This document shows positions 35,118 through 48,675 of a stretch of DNA of 64,000 nt, in pieces. The position numbers were made by a program, and so were the translations under genes. The notes beneath the pieces were generated by a model. That model was not told where the DNA came from and ran no database searches. It was given only the letters and a program-made list of their open reading frames with translations. The stretch is from Erpobdella octoculata. Taxonomy: Eukaryota > Annelida > Clitellata > Hirudinida > Erpobdellidae. Every line of letters starts with the position of its first letter. Position 1 is the first letter of the stretch. The stretch spans positions 39,334,806 through 39,398,805 of the forward strand of contig OZ022241.1 in assembly GCA_963978895.1 (NCBI GenBank), in the 5' to 3' direction.

Positions 35118-35660
35118 TGTTTTATGTTTAGTTTTTGATCTGCCTCTAATTGCGTGACATTTTGCAATGTTTTTGGTTTGCTTTAAGGTCGTGTTGGGTT
35201 TTAGATAGGTTTTCTGTTTAATTGACACTATGTTTTCGGTTTGCATGTGATGTCGTGCTGGTTTTCTGATTACTTTTGAATTGATTCATTCATTAGTGGT
35301 GTTGACAGTTTTCTTTTTTTTCGGTTCGTTTGTGGGGTCCTGTTGTACTTTTTTTTCTGTTCGTGCGGTTTTTTTTTTATATTATTATGTTTTATGTTTA
35401 GTTTTTGATCTGACTCCATATGTGCGACATTTTACTGTTTTTGGTTCGCTTGAGAGTTCGCGTTGAGTTTTAGATATGTTTTCTGTTTAATTGACATTAT
35501 GTTTTCGGTTTGCTTGTGATGTCGTGCTGATTTTGGACATGTTTTCTGATTACTTTTGAATTGATTCATTGGTGGTGTTGACATTTTTCTTTGTTTCCGG
35601 TTCGTTTGTGGGGTCGTGTTGTGCTTTTTTTCTGTTCGTGTGGTTTTTTTGTTTGTAATT
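35118..35660 (+). repeat. Tandem duplication in the retrotransposon 3' UTR (two ~270-bp units)
   Basis: TTTATGTTTAGTTTTTGATC starts at about 35,119 and again at about 35,391, and both units run through the same ordered blocks: CTGTTTAATTGACA, GATGTCGTGCTG, TTTTGAATTGATTCATT, GGTTCGTTTGTGGGGTC. The units differ by point changes and small indels. Confidence 0.9.
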
Positions 35661-35710
35661 CGGCAAGGAGTTATTTAACTCGTGTTGACAACATAATAAT
35701 AATAATTACA

Positions 35711-36609
35711 ACGTTTCACAAATCTAAACTGATTGAAAGAGCTTTAAAAACTGGGAAAAAAAGAAATAAGTAACCAAAGTATATATCAATATGTACCAAA
35801 ATACATTTTTTATGCTTTAACTAGCTGTGCCCGTTTTTGTCATAGTCATGATTACCTAAAATTTCATGACGCTAGCGCTAGTTAGTGAATAGTTTTAAAT
35901 GCGTTAAAAAAAATATTGAAATTATTTGAAATAATGATTAAATTGCTTCGGAAATTATTGAATATTGTTTTCTTGAGTCGCTAAAGTCTATGCTAAAAGT
36001 TTCAAAGCTTTAACTTGTCTAAAGGTTTGTGAAAATTCAATTCAAAAAGTGTGTAAAAAAGAGCACATTTCTAATATTTAATTCCTCCCGGGGTTTTTAG
36101 ATATTTTTCTATCGTTTTTCTTTCTCTCGCTCTCGTTTCCTCCCCTGTTGCTCTCCTGCTCCTTCTCTTCCTTTTCCCGCTTGCTTTCCCGCTCCCGGTC
36201 GCTTTCCCGTTCTCGCTCGCTCTCCCGTTAATTTATTACTTGAAATCAAAACACAGAAACTAGATTTTTTTTTCTAAAAAATAATTTACAGAGATTCTTG
36301 CACTCTACAGCTTCGTGAACGTTAACTTTGTTAATCTAAGTGATCGGCGTTCCAGACTGAGTGAGTGAGGCTGGAGAATTATATAAGTAGATTATCGCAT
36401 GATTAGACACTACAGGTTTACCAAAACTTGTTTCGACACTTTATACATTTTTTTGTTCAACTTCAACTGCAAAAATATTGTTGCTTAAGAATGAAAATAA
36501 TTGAAATAAATTATATGCATACAATGTTTTGGGCTTAACATAACCAACTAGAATATTTTTAGTTTAAATCGTCAACAAATTCAATAGTGTTTTACTGTCG
36601 CATGTAGTA
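35711..36609. other. Intergenic between the retrotransposon and gene F2
   Basis: No gene seen. A short AACTAGCTGTGCCCG box at 35,819 followed by a pyrimidine-rich region (36,110-36,235, CCCGCT/CTCGCT repeats) looks like another degraded repeat. The 3' untranslated region of F2 is at the right end. Confidence 0.5.
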
Positions 36610-36984
36610 TCACATGATTCTTTTGATCATAATGCGACAAGTGGTTAGCGGCGTCCAAGTTCTTGCTCTTGCAGTGAAGTACATGAGGGGGTTGCCATAA
36701 ATTCCATTGACGTCCTGGGCGTAGCAACGGTTGAACCAATTGCCACTGTTGTATTGACTAGGGCAGTTATTGCCTGATGACGAATCGGACGTAGTGAAGG
36801 GTCTTCCATTGTGTTTGATCACATAACCATCCGTATCAGGTAGGTTCAAAATATCCAGATTGTCTCCTGAGTAGTTATACACTCTGAGAATGTAGCGATT
36901 AAATTCTGAACCAACCTGTAAAAATTGCATCTAGCATTTATTGACAAATTGAAAAAAGCCGTTTGACTGTTTGTGGATAGTTGT

Positions 36985-37040
<56 letters not shown>

Positions 37041-40000
37041 CGTTTATTTATATAACGCTATTTCCGTGGCGCTCAATAGCGCTCGGACATAAACTGATGA
37101 AACAGATGTGTTTTAAGTCCGCAACGGAAAACAGTGAGTGAAGTAGAGTTAGGAAGAGAGTTCCAGAGAAAGGAACCAGAGTACAAAACAGAGCGTTCAA
37201 CAAAAAATTTCTTAACAGTAAAGACATAAAAAACAAGCATTTCTAATGTTTTATTAATTCGAGCCCCTCTCAGAATAAAAGAATTAAAAGTTTTTGGCTG
37301 TGAAGGTTTTTATTCGTTGAATGATAACTACTACAAGTGTATTTTGCTGGGGTACGCATTTTCTCTCGACAGCCCTAGTAGTTGCTGTCATTTTAGTGCA
37401 TGAATATGCGTTTAATGCTTAAGTTACACACATGCATTGTCCAGAAAACAATCCTGGTAATCTGGTGACAAAGGTTTCAGCGTCATACAGGCTAGGATTT
37501 GGGACCACCTTCCGTTTACTTTTCATGCGTCATCATCAAAAACAGATTTTTGCATCTAGTTTAAGACTTTCTCTTCAGCAAATCTGTCTAACTTTACCTC
37601 CTATGATTCAGTGGCTCTGAAGTTTGGCCTGATACGTAGAAACACTTAAAATAAACTTTTTCGTAATTCTTTTCGTGAAATTTACAAGAAATGACAAAAA
37701 ACATTAATAACCGTAAAATAACTGTATTCATCCGAAATCCATTTCCCGTAAACCAGCACTTCAAACCTGAGTCTGTACTTTGCGTACATTGTCAACTGGT
37801 AAAGTTTCTCCAAACCAAACCAAAAATTTCCGTTGTAATTGCCAAATCCACTTTTGTAGCTGTTCCAATTTCTATCAAAACTGACTGAACCATCGATTCT
37901 TTGCTGCACGACAATCCAGTCGTTTACTACTTTCACCGTTGAGGGAGTTCCATAGTTTGGTACGCTTATTGAAGCGGTTTTGCTGACGGCATAATAATCT
38001 GTATAATTTTCAGATTTCTTACAATCAAGTATAAAAATATCTGATTTTCAAGCACCCAATATTAATATCAGGACTAGTATAGAAACAGTCAAAATTTCTA
38101 AAATTAGAAAATTTAATTATTTCAGCGAATTTTTAATAAAAAAAGATATGCTTTTATAGGTTTTTTTATTCAGAATACTTTTTCATCCACTTGCAAATCG
38201 TGAACTCACGGCAAAATGACATCTCACTAACCCAGGACCACTAACTCACATCATTAGATATTAGCCCCCTAATACTCGACGTTTCCAAAAAAGTCTGTAC
38301 GTTTGAAAATAACTTTATTTTGAACTTACCAACAACCGACAAAAACCAAAAATAACTGGGCGCATCTGGAAAGGAAAACTGAAGAAATTTGTTTGCTTAG
38401 TTTCAAGTTTACAAGTTAATAAGCATATTTTAACAAATATTTTGTACTTTAATAGAAACCAGTGAAATTTAACCACAGGAAGAATTCTAGAAAATAATTG
38501 GATGCAAAACACAAGACGAGCAGCACAGTTGAAGATTTTAGAAAAGGACTGCAGAGTAGATTCAAGTAAACCACGGTAGAGAAAACTACAATATGACTGA
38601 AACCTAGATAAAAAACCCACGAAAATACCAAAAGATTTTATAGATCAGACAGAAAAACTAAATAGTCTACACAAGCCAAAGAAAAGTAAAGACAGGAAAG
38701 AACGTTGCTGAGGAAACAAAAAAGAAAACTGGAAATTTAACCAAAACAAACCTAATTACGTAGTGTCATAAAAATTTAAATGTTATAAATGTGTATAATG
38801 GTAATGATTGTTAAACGTCATTTTACCGGATTCATCTTAAAGAAAAATTCTTACCCAAAGGATTGCTGCATATGGCCAAAACACGCTTTCCAGTAATACA
38901 AAAAAACATATTACAGGGATTAGCCAGTTGTGGTAGAGAATTGGAACATTGGTAGAAGAGACCTCCCTTGTAGGTGAAAGGAAACTCGCACATAGAACTG
39001 TTTATGATGGGGGTGATGGATTCATTAACTGGAAATGTAAGCTCGTAATAAAATAATTATCATAACAATAATAATTAAATGTAGCACAAAAAATTAAATT
39101 GGCCGTTCAAATTGAATTAAATTTAAACCTTAGTACAGTTTCTTCAATTACAAATAATAATAATAAATGTTTTTTTTTAGTTTAAAAATCTCTTGTAGCA
39201 TATTCACGTTCGTTGACATTGATTTGGATTTTACATTTCAGTTAATTCTCAAACACAATTTAGTTTACAGTTTTTCAGTGCATCTATTTTTTTATCAAAA
39301 ATTTAAATTATTTGAAGGAGCCACAACTGTTTTGTTCATAAACCGAAAATCTCACAAACTCGACCTGGCAGTAGCAGTAAAAATATGCTTGTAAAGTTTA
39401 AAATTTTTAAAAATTATTTACAGTTGTTTTGCTTTGAAGTTACTCATTTCATTTTGTTTGTTTGTTAGACGGCAATGTATCCCTTTATGAATCACTACTT
39501 AATTGATTTTCAATTAAGTTATTACCGGTTGGATTATCATTAAATTATTACCATACCTGGACAGTTTGATTGAAGAGTCGATGACTCAAGAACAGATGCT
39601 GAGGCGTGTGAGGAAAATTATAAATTTATCGAGTTGCGTGTGAAAAAAAAGTTTGAAGTTTATTGAATCACCAGTAATGAAAATTTTTTAATCACCTTTA
39701 ATGATTTCTTTTGCAAATTCTTGTTTCTGTAAAATAACAATAAAATAAATAAAAATATATAATTGTATTGAGAAATGTTTTCTCAACAGAGATTTAAAGT
39801 TTAAGATCTATTTTTCCTATTTTATCTTTTCTTACCGCGTACGAATAACATCCAAGAGTCAAATCATCAAAGTCAGGAGGAAAATCAATTTCTGGAACTA
39901 TTGACAGCATAGTACAGACGTATTCGTATTTATTGAAATTTACGGCAGTACACTCAACTTTGTTTAAACACAGCAAATTACATTTTATTTTTGAATAAAT

Positions 40001-40150
40001 TTGTTTCTTTGACTCTATGACATTGGCCACCAGACACAGATTCTCCGTTCCATTTTTCAGCCTGGAAATCACTAAACCATTTTCAGCTGCCACTTCAGTT
40101 TTCGTAATTGACCACAGCAAAACCAAAATTATTATCAATCTCAAACTCAT
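36610..40150 (-). CDS. PAN / FN2-like / fibrinogen-domain secreted protein (F2)
   Basis: Six exons, all GT-AG and in phase: 40150-39836, 39726-39696 (31 bp), 39598-39557 (42 bp), 39028-38855, 37998-37712 and 36915-36610; 384 aa. Residues 1-22 are a hydrophobic signal peptide. Residues 24-105 form a Cys-rich PAN/apple-like module (CNLLCLNKVECTAVNF...CTML...GCYSYAV). Residues ~141-185 hold CEFPFTYKGGLFYQC, matching the start of the fibronectin type II signature. Residues ~208-384 are a short fibrinogen C-terminal domain (NDWIVVQQRIDG, NYNGNFWFGLEKLYQL, CYAQDVNGIYG). There is no DxD calcium site at the usual place before the last Cys pair. It sits in a minus-strand array with three relatives. 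An extracellular recognition role is plausible but unproven. Confidence 0.9.
36975..37280. repeat. (ATCA)n run joined to a dispersed repeat
   Basis: About 16 ATCA repeats (36,977-37,040) lead into CGTTTATTTATATAACGC and GTGGCGCTCAATAGCGCTCGG. A TTTATTTATATAGCGC-type box next to a tetranucleotide run is a common signature of 3' ends of non-LTR elements read in reverse. It lies in the last intron of gene F2. The extent to the right is approximate. Confidence 0.6.
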
Positions 40151-42094
40151 CGTCGTTTCCAGAGGGTCAAATATAATTTTTTATTAAAGCAAATTAAAAT
40201 TGTTATTAATATAAAAAATTATTTTGGAGTAATTTTTTTTATCCAAACCTAACTTAGTTGTTTGCATTAAAAAAAAACAACGCAAATAAACTTATCACAG
40301 ATGGCTGGCCAGCGCATAGATGCGGATCGTTCAAACAAAGTTTAATTTGCAAGCTTTCAATTATAAATTGCTTGGTTGGTTGGTTGATTAATTTACTTTA
40401 AAAGTAATGGTCAATGTTTCGTGAAAAAAACAAAATTGTGGAGTGGGGTATCTAGAAAGAGGATCCAGGGACCCGCCCTTTTAGGAGTTTAAAAAAATAT
40501 AAAGTCTAATTATTGGTTATCAAGAAGTGCACAAGCATTCAAATAAACAATCTTAAAACTAACTAATTAATAAAAAAAAATAAAAACTATTAAAAACCAT
40601 ATAAAAAACCATAAAAACAAAACAAAAACAAACATTGTTATTTTTCAAAATTTAAAATTTTTGGTTTTTGCCAACAGTGCCACTAATATTTTAAAATGTG
40701 TTAAAGCATAAAAACAATAATCATTTCAGGTTTTCATTTATTTGTGCCCCCTTCATCCATTTCGTAGATCCGCCACTGTTGATGTGCGTAGTCAGTGGAG
40801 ACTGTTAAAAACAAAATACATATGAACAAAAGACAAACAAAATTCACTATAAAATTAATTATTGACTAATTTGTACTGTTGAAAACAGTTGAGGCTTAGC
40901 TGTTACGGCTTGTTTAACATACGTATTGTTAATACCTGATGAATGTTTTTTGTTTTTTAGGGCTTTTTTGAAAGCCCGTTTCGGAAAAGAGACTTAATAC
41001 ACTTCACTGAGCTGGCTGTCTGGCTGTTGAGGAAAACAAACTTAAAAACTAGACACCGTAGAGAAAGTGAGAGAGACAGAGAGAGAAAAGGAATTGGCTT
41101 ACAAAACCATACTTTCGTTTTGTACTTTTTTATTTTCTAGCAAAAAGGAGTGAAACTTTTATATAAATAGATCTGTGTAAATAATACTTGCCTAGTGTAA
41201 TTATTAAGAGACTTTTGTATCAGCTTTATTATCGGGTACTACTGAAGACGACGAGCGGCTCATAAACCATAGAACGATGATGTCTGGTTGGTTGCCTACC
41301 CACATCACCAGTAACCGTACTGACGTAGGTAAACGCTTGAAAAACGGCTGCCACGGATTGAAAACGACGGACCGACCACTGATAGATAACAGTTTTTAGA
41401 TTGACTGAGTTCACGCTTAAAAAATGTTGTAATCCGGTTATCCTTATCGCTCAGTTCAAAACAAACTGATAAAAAATGAAAGAATGAACTGCTGCACTGC
41501 TACAAGTTATCGAGAAAATAAAAGTTAAAAAAGAAATACAAGAACTAAACAATATATTCAAAACAATAGCATTAATAAGCACCCTCTATTGATTACTCAA
41601 CTTTTAAAACGCAAAAGAGCAATGGCCTCTTGGTGTCAATGGTCGCTAATTCTTCGGTTTAGTTGCACGTCCTAGTACATATTAAAACGTCCATAGTTAC
41701 GCAAACTCATATAAGCCAAATTTAATAAAAGAATTGTTATTAATATATGATTACTTCAGACCAATCATTACAAAATGATTCAATTACAGGAAACAAGGTC
41801 AGAAAAGTCATTTATTATTAATCAAACAAGATTTTTGAACAAATCGTACAAGAAAACATTGCAACAATATTGCATTCCTATTGCTTATCACCGCATAATT
41901 AGGCAATACAATTTTCAAAAACTTTTCGATTTTTCAAAATTTTTATGTCCAGCTTGAACTGCTAAATGTTTGTTGTTTTAGTCATTTTTTCATTAATTTA
42001 AAAGTAACTGAATTCAAATGCCTCGGTATATGTAAGACAAAAAATTATTTAAATCGTTAGCAAAATCAATAGCTTTTTACTTTCGCATGAAATG
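40151..42094. other. Intergenic between genes F2 and F3
   Basis: This includes the presumed F2 promoter (immediately right of 40,150) and the F3 3' region. Contains a (TTGG)n stretch near 40,372 and AT-rich sequence. No coding exon recognised. A segment near 40,294-40,335 resembles the region upstream of F3 near 44,990, so some 5' flank is shared between paralogues. Confidence 0.5.
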
Positions 42095-44801
42095 TTACAT
42101 GCTTTGTTTGATCATAAGACGACAAGTAGTCAACGATGTCCAAGTTCCTGCCCTTGCAGTGAAGTACATGGAAGAACTACCATAAACTCCATTCAAGTTC
42201 ATGGCATGACAACGATAGAACCAATTGCCACTGTTGTGTTGACTTGGACAATCATTGTTTAACGGATAATCGTATGTGGTAAATGGTCTTCCATTCTGTT
42301 TGATCCCAAAACCATTTTTGTCAGGCTGGTTCAAAATATCCAGATTGTCTCCTGAGTAGTTAAAGACTCTAAGGACGTAGCGAGTAACATCTGAGTCAAC
42401 CTGCATAAATTGCGCGTGGTATTTATTGACAAATTTAAAGACATCTGGGTGACTCAAATAAAGTAACAATGATTTTAGATTGCTTTACAGAGATGGTTTT
42501 TAAACTAGTCAAACCTTTCAAACCATTTGAATGTCACCATTTTAATTCTTTGAATTATAAAATAGATTAAGTAATAATGCAAAATAGATTAAACAAATTG
42601 CTTTTATTTCATGCTTGTATTAAAATAGCATAAATTAAAAAAATCTTTAAAAAATATTAAAAAGAAGGTTAGAACCGAGGACAAAATATGGTAAGATTTA
42701 AGCTTAACGTTATATACCATCTAAGCTATTCTAAGCCAATGCCACACACAAAATTTTGTGTTAAGGATAATTCATCATTGATAATTGTGTAAGTTACTTG
42801 GTTGTGACAGTAATTCTGATATAAAACATGTTTTTATGTCCGAATTGTGTGTCTGTTACTGTCGAGCACTTAAAACAGCGGAGAAAATCAAAATTTTGTA
42901 CATTTATTTAAAACTTGATAATTGATACATTTTGGACGCAACGGTATCAGAGGTTATAAAAATGACAATGAAAGTAATAACAAAAAAATTGCAAAAGCCA
43001 TAAAATGTACACAAAATAACAAATGAAAAAAGCTTCAATAACCGTGAAATAACTGTATTCATCTGAAATCCATTTTCCATTAACCAGCACTTCAAACCTG
43101 AGTCTGTACTTTGCCGACATTGTTAACTGGTGAAGTTTTTCTAAACCAAACCAAAAATTTCCATTGTAATTTCCAAAGCCACTTTTGTAGGCGTTCAAAT
43201 CTCTATCAAAACTGAATGAACCATTGACTCTTTGCTGCACGACAATCCAGCCGTTTACTACTGTCACCGTTGAGGGAGCTCCATAGGTTGGTACGCTTAT
43301 TGAAGCGGTTTTGTTGACAGCAATATAGTCTGTATAATTTTCAAGGTTATTACAATCAAGCTTAACAATGTTTGATTTTTAAAGTAATTAGGATAAGCTA
43401 AAATAACTTTATAGGCATTGTGCATTTTTTTGAATCATTTTACTTTTTCCAGATTCACAAAAAATATTCTTACCCAAAGGATTGCTGCATATAGCCAACA
43501 CACGATTTCCCGTTATACAAAAAAATCTATTACAGGGATTAGCCAGTTGTGGTAGAGAATTAGTACATTGGTAGAAGAGACCTCCTTTGTAGGTGAAAGG
43601 AAACTCGCACATAGAACTGTTTATCAAGGGAGTCGTTGGTCCAATAACTGGAAATGGTGTTCTCTTATTAAAGTCATGGTTGTGGTATTGTTAAAACTAA
43701 TTAAAATAATTTAATAACAATAGGTCATAGCACAAATAAAAAAAACAACAATTCGGCTTAAAATTTAATAAAATAATTTAATTAATTGAATCATGTTGCA
43801 GTTTCTTATAAGTACACAAATAAAGTTTGACATTTTTTAATGCGTTTATAAATTTTCTTGCAACGATATCACGCCTGACTTAACTATATCTTAATGTTTA
43901 GCCTGTGTTTTTTAATACAGATTTTCGGTTAACTATTATATTGTCTTAGAATATTTTTTTGTAAAAATGAAAAGAATTTAACAAAGAGGTGAGGGCTTCG
44001 TTCATAACCGCGAAATTTTACAAGACATTCCAGGCGTTACTGAAACTTCCATGGTAAGTTTAAAATGAGTACTATAATGATCAAAATTTATATTGTGTTC
44101 ATTTAGTTTCAAATATTCACGAAAACATTTTTTTGAAAGTTTTTTGTTTAATTTTACCATTTTTTATTGTTTTTCAGACCGCCATTTAATTTATACTGAA
44201 CATCTTTTTAAATTTACATAAACTAATAACAGCTTTTAACAAACCTGAGCAATTCAATGCAGAAGTTGTTGGTTCAGGAAAAGATGCTGTCGTGTATAAA
44301 AAATAGTTGTACATTTATTAAATCACAGAGTAATAAAAATTCTATTTTAACCTTTTATGATTTCCTTTGCAAACTTCCATTCCTATAAAATGCAAATACA
44401 ATATAAAATTATAGCGAGAAATTGAGAAATATTTTTCCTACTAGAAATTGAAAGGTAAAAAATCAAGCTTTCTTATTTTTTCATACCGCGAACGAATAAC
44501 ATCCAGGAGCCAACTCATCAAACTCAGGAGGAAAATCAGTTTCCGGAACTATTGACAGCATTGTACAGATGTTTTCATTTTCATTGAAATTTACGGCAGT
44601 ACACTCAACTTCGTTTAAACACATCAAAGTACATTTTGCCTTCGAAGTGATTCCTTCTTTATCTTCTATGACATTCCCCACCAGACACAGATTCTCTGCC
44701 TCATTTTTCAGCTTGGAAAACACAAAACCAATCTCAGCTGCCACATCAGTTTTGATAACTGACTTCAGCAAAGTCAAAATTATTATTAATCTCAAACTCA
44801 T
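42095..44801 (-). CDS. PAN / FN2-like / fibrinogen-domain secreted protein (F3)
   Basis: Six exons: 44801-44487, 44382-44352 (31 bp), 44286-44245 (42 bp), 43647-43474, 43329-43043 and 42400-42095; 384 aa, all lengths identical to F2 and F4. It has a signal peptide, a PAN-like module (CTLMCLNEVECTAVNF), an FN2-like module (CEFPFTYKGGLFYQC, then NPCNRFFC), and a fibrinogen domain with NGWIVVQQRVNG, YNGNFWFGLEKLHQL and CHAMNLNGVYG. Compared with F2, substitutions are spread through the PAN and C-terminal exons, while the FN2 exon is more alike. The compact introns make it the shortest locus of the family here (2.7 kb). Confidence 0.9.
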
Positions 44802-45574
44802 ATCTGCTGGTAAATGTTAATATAATTCTGATTCCAGCTTGTTAGTTAAATATTTGAATTCTGAAACTAATAAAGTACAAGTTCTTTCACACTTAAAAAA
44901 ATCGATAATTTCACAAGAATATATACCACTAAGGTACTAAGCATAGTCGGTAATTTTTCTTCTAAAATAAAGCCATTAATCTAACACAGATGACTGGACA
45001 GTGTATGTGTGGATCGATTAGAAAAAGTATAATTAGCAAACGTTAAGTCATAATAACTTTAAAAGCCTGGATCAATTTTCAGTAGAATAAAAAACGTCGT
45101 TACGTTTAGAAGTTAATGTTCGCGATTTTATCTACTGAAAACTAGAATTTAAAATTCATATTTGATGTTTTTTAGTGGATATATATCTAAATTTTCAAAC
45201 TGCCTAGAATAAAGAAACATTGACTTTCATTTAAGATGCTGTGTTATGTTCTGCTTGAATGACAGTCTACTGTAACATTTTCAACGAAGTTAGCAAGTAT
45301 GACCTGTTCGCTACACAGTTTAACGATTGACCCGAACATGCGTAGCAGGTAAACGTTGGAGGATAAAAAAACAAACAAATTTTGTTTTAAAAAATATTTA
45401 TTAATTTGTTTCTTTGGAAGCAATTGTTGCATAACCTTCACAGCATTTCGAATTTGTATTGTGAATCCCTAATCATTCTTTTTGGACTCATGAATTCCTT
45501 AATTAATAATTCTTTTCAGATTCAATAGTCGTCTATTCCTTAAGCTCTAACGCAGGTTACGCTAGAATAATTTT

Positions 45575-45948
<374 letters not shown>

Positions 45949-46662
45949 TTGTTTAAAAAAATATTTTTAAATAAAAGTTAAAACAACGTTTTTAGTTTGT
46001 ATGCCTTTACAAAGATTGAAAAAATAAAATTTAATTTTAAATAGAAAAAAATTATGGAAAACCTATGTTTAAAGAATTTTAAATTAACTGTTTTGTTTAT
46101 ACTTTTATATATAGAATTTTATGCCGCAGAAAATATGCTGTAGGTGATTTAATTTAAGATTTATTATTGCTTTGATTTACAGAAATTCATTTAATGGAGG
46201 CTGCAAAATGACTTGAAAACACCACAGTTAAAAGTTAAAGTTAGCTTACGGAATTTTTCATACTCAAATTTGCACTCATTGAACAGAAATTTGAAATACG
46301 CGGAAAAACAGAGAAATTTTAAAAAATCCATTAATCATTTTTTAAAAGCAAATTATCACCCGAACCACGTTATTATTACTTTATTTTATATAGACGGAGT
46401 AAAAACTCATTTTTCATTATTTCGAATTATTTCAGTTTTCGAAGCAATTATTTCACTACACATTTTTATAAATGTTCATAAACCTTTCTGATGAGTTGTA
46501 ATATAAAAAAACATCATTTTGGCGAATAAATCATTTTTCATATATTTTAACTGTCTTCTGAACACGTGAGTATCGTTTATCTATTTGTTTACCTACACCT
46601 TTTATTTGCTTTTGTGATTTTTCATAGTTGAAAAGATGTTTTAGTAGTAATACATTTATTAA

Positions 46663-47072
<410 letters not shown>

Positions 47073-47763
47073 ATCTTTTTCTTTGGCTGATACAAAGCAA
47101 GCGGAAAGTCGATACCACTGTTGGCTATTTAACCTAGCAGTTTCATTCCTGTTACTTAGAAGTAGAACGGATGAAAAAACTTACATGAGTTCATATCAAA
47201 TTTATAAAATTTGCAAATGAGCTAAAATCGTAAAATAAAAATATTTAATTTAAATCTAAATGCACTGAAAAGAAAAAAACTTATCCGATTATATATCTCA
47301 AATAGTTTGACGGTATATTAAAAGTATGGGAAATTTATTTTATATGTTTTTATTCTATAGCTGACAGAGTTTGTAAAATGTTACCGCCTTACATTTTTCT
47401 ATTTCTTCAAACTATTAAGAAAATGTAATCAGATAGCACAAAAAAATTGATTTATTTTTTAGTGATTTTAAAAGTAAATGGCAAGCACGTTCACGATTTT
47501 GTCCTTCCTTAAATAACATGAAAACAAAACACTCATTTGTCGGATGCAATAATTTTATTTTAAAAATATGTTATCTAAAGTGTACTTCTAATAATTTGTT
47601 GTCTAAAAATTTGTTAGCAAAAATATGTGACAAAACATATGCTTTTATTTCACTGGTTTGAAAATAAAGTTGATGTTTAGTGCTAACATTTTCTAAAAAT
47701 ATTGAAGGTCTGATTTCAGTGCTGAATAAAATAAAACAGTTTGGTTAAAACAGAAAAAACTAT

Positions 47764-48215
47764 ATGATATCACATGCTTTGTTTGATCATAATGCGACAG
47801 TAGGTTAAGGTTGTCCAAGTTCCTGCTCTAGCATGTAATGACTACCATAAAATCCATTCACATTCAAAACAAGACACTGACTGAACCAATTGCCACCGGG
47901 GTAAATTCTTGCACAGCTAGTGGTTGATGAATCTGATGAATGATCATATGTGCTAAATGGTCTTCCGTTATGTTTCATGGCCTAAAGCAAAATAGCAGCA
48001 TACCCTTTAACAACAAAAAATAAGTTTTTGGAGATGTTAGAGATGTTACGAGTACTTGTCTTAAATATGGACATTATGTACAAATAAAACTAACAACATG
48101 GCGCTATAGATGAGCGCATGGTAAAATATTTATAATTCATTTTAATTTTTAGTTTTTTCCAGATTTACAAACTAGAAAAACTCTTACCCAAAGGATTGCT
48201 TCACACATCAAATAT
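47764..48215 (-). pseudogene. Degraded fibrinogen-domain gene copy (F5)
   Basis: The stretch 47,764-47,985 aligns by eye along its length with the last exon of F4 (53,131-53,436), including ATCACATGCTTTGTTTGATC at its 3' end and the TGGTCTTCC block. A small deletion near 47,830 removes bases inside the conserved C-terminal part and breaks the frame. About 200 bp further right, 48,187-48,215 retains the beginning of the FN2 exon (ACCCAAAGGATTGCT). The exons between and beyond are lost. Confidence 0.75.
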
Positions 48216-48385
48216 AATTTAGATAACAGTGGTTAATTTTTTTATTTCATAGACTTATTACTATCAAAAAATGATTTGAAAAAAATTAAAATTTTCCAAA
48301 TTACAAAATTTATAAAAGATTTGTGGAAAAACAAAGTTTTTAGCGGTTCTCTTAATCCACCACTACTTGTTTTCTCTTCTTTTTC

Positions 48386-48675
48386 AGCCGAACTATTCAA
48401 CTACATTTGTCTAAAATGGTCGGCAAAAACCAAGTTGATTGGGATAAACACATTTCATCATGCTTGATGGCTTACAAGGATTACCCCAAGTAAAATTTTA
48501 TTGTGAAGAGAGCCGAGAGCTACGACTTTCTTGTGATCTTATGTTTGGAAGTCTGGGAGATATAATAGAATCAGAAGGTGAGTATGCTACACAATTGCGG
48601 GCTCGATTAAATAAAATTCATTTGGTATCTCGAAATAGGATTAAGGTAGGAAGCGACAGAAGAAAAAAACAATAA
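48386..48675 (+). pseudogene. Ty3/gypsy integrase remnant
   Basis: Codons from 48,386 read RTIQLHLSKMVGKNQVDWDK and then HISSCLMAYK, which follows the integrase core end of gypsy elements (the DWDxxL...MAYR signature). After a frame shift near 48,478 the next frame gives SRELRLSCDLMFG and EYATQLRARLNKIH, the usual downstream part (GREMRLPxDLxFG, then EYVxxLRERL). No LTR, protease or reverse transcriptase is nearby. It is a short broken relic lying beside the F5 pseudogene. Confidence 0.75.

Larger units (their letters stand above)
31126..35710 (+). mobile_element. Apparently full-length CR1/L2-like non-LTR retrotransposon
   Basis: It comprises a short leader, two intact reading frames (31,303-32,175 and 32,235-35,099), a duplicated 3' untranslated region and a 3' end near 35,706 with an (AAT)n-type tail. 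Lack of frame disruption over 3.8 kb suggests a recent insertion. It lies between fibrinogen-domain genes F1 and F2 on the opposite strand. The 5' boundary is approximate and a target duplication was not located. Confidence 0.8.

Noticed and set aside
46213..46491. Possible 92-codon gene upstream of the F5 remnant
   Set aside because: AT-rich, no domain, and the DNA resembles the non-coding flank upstream of F4.
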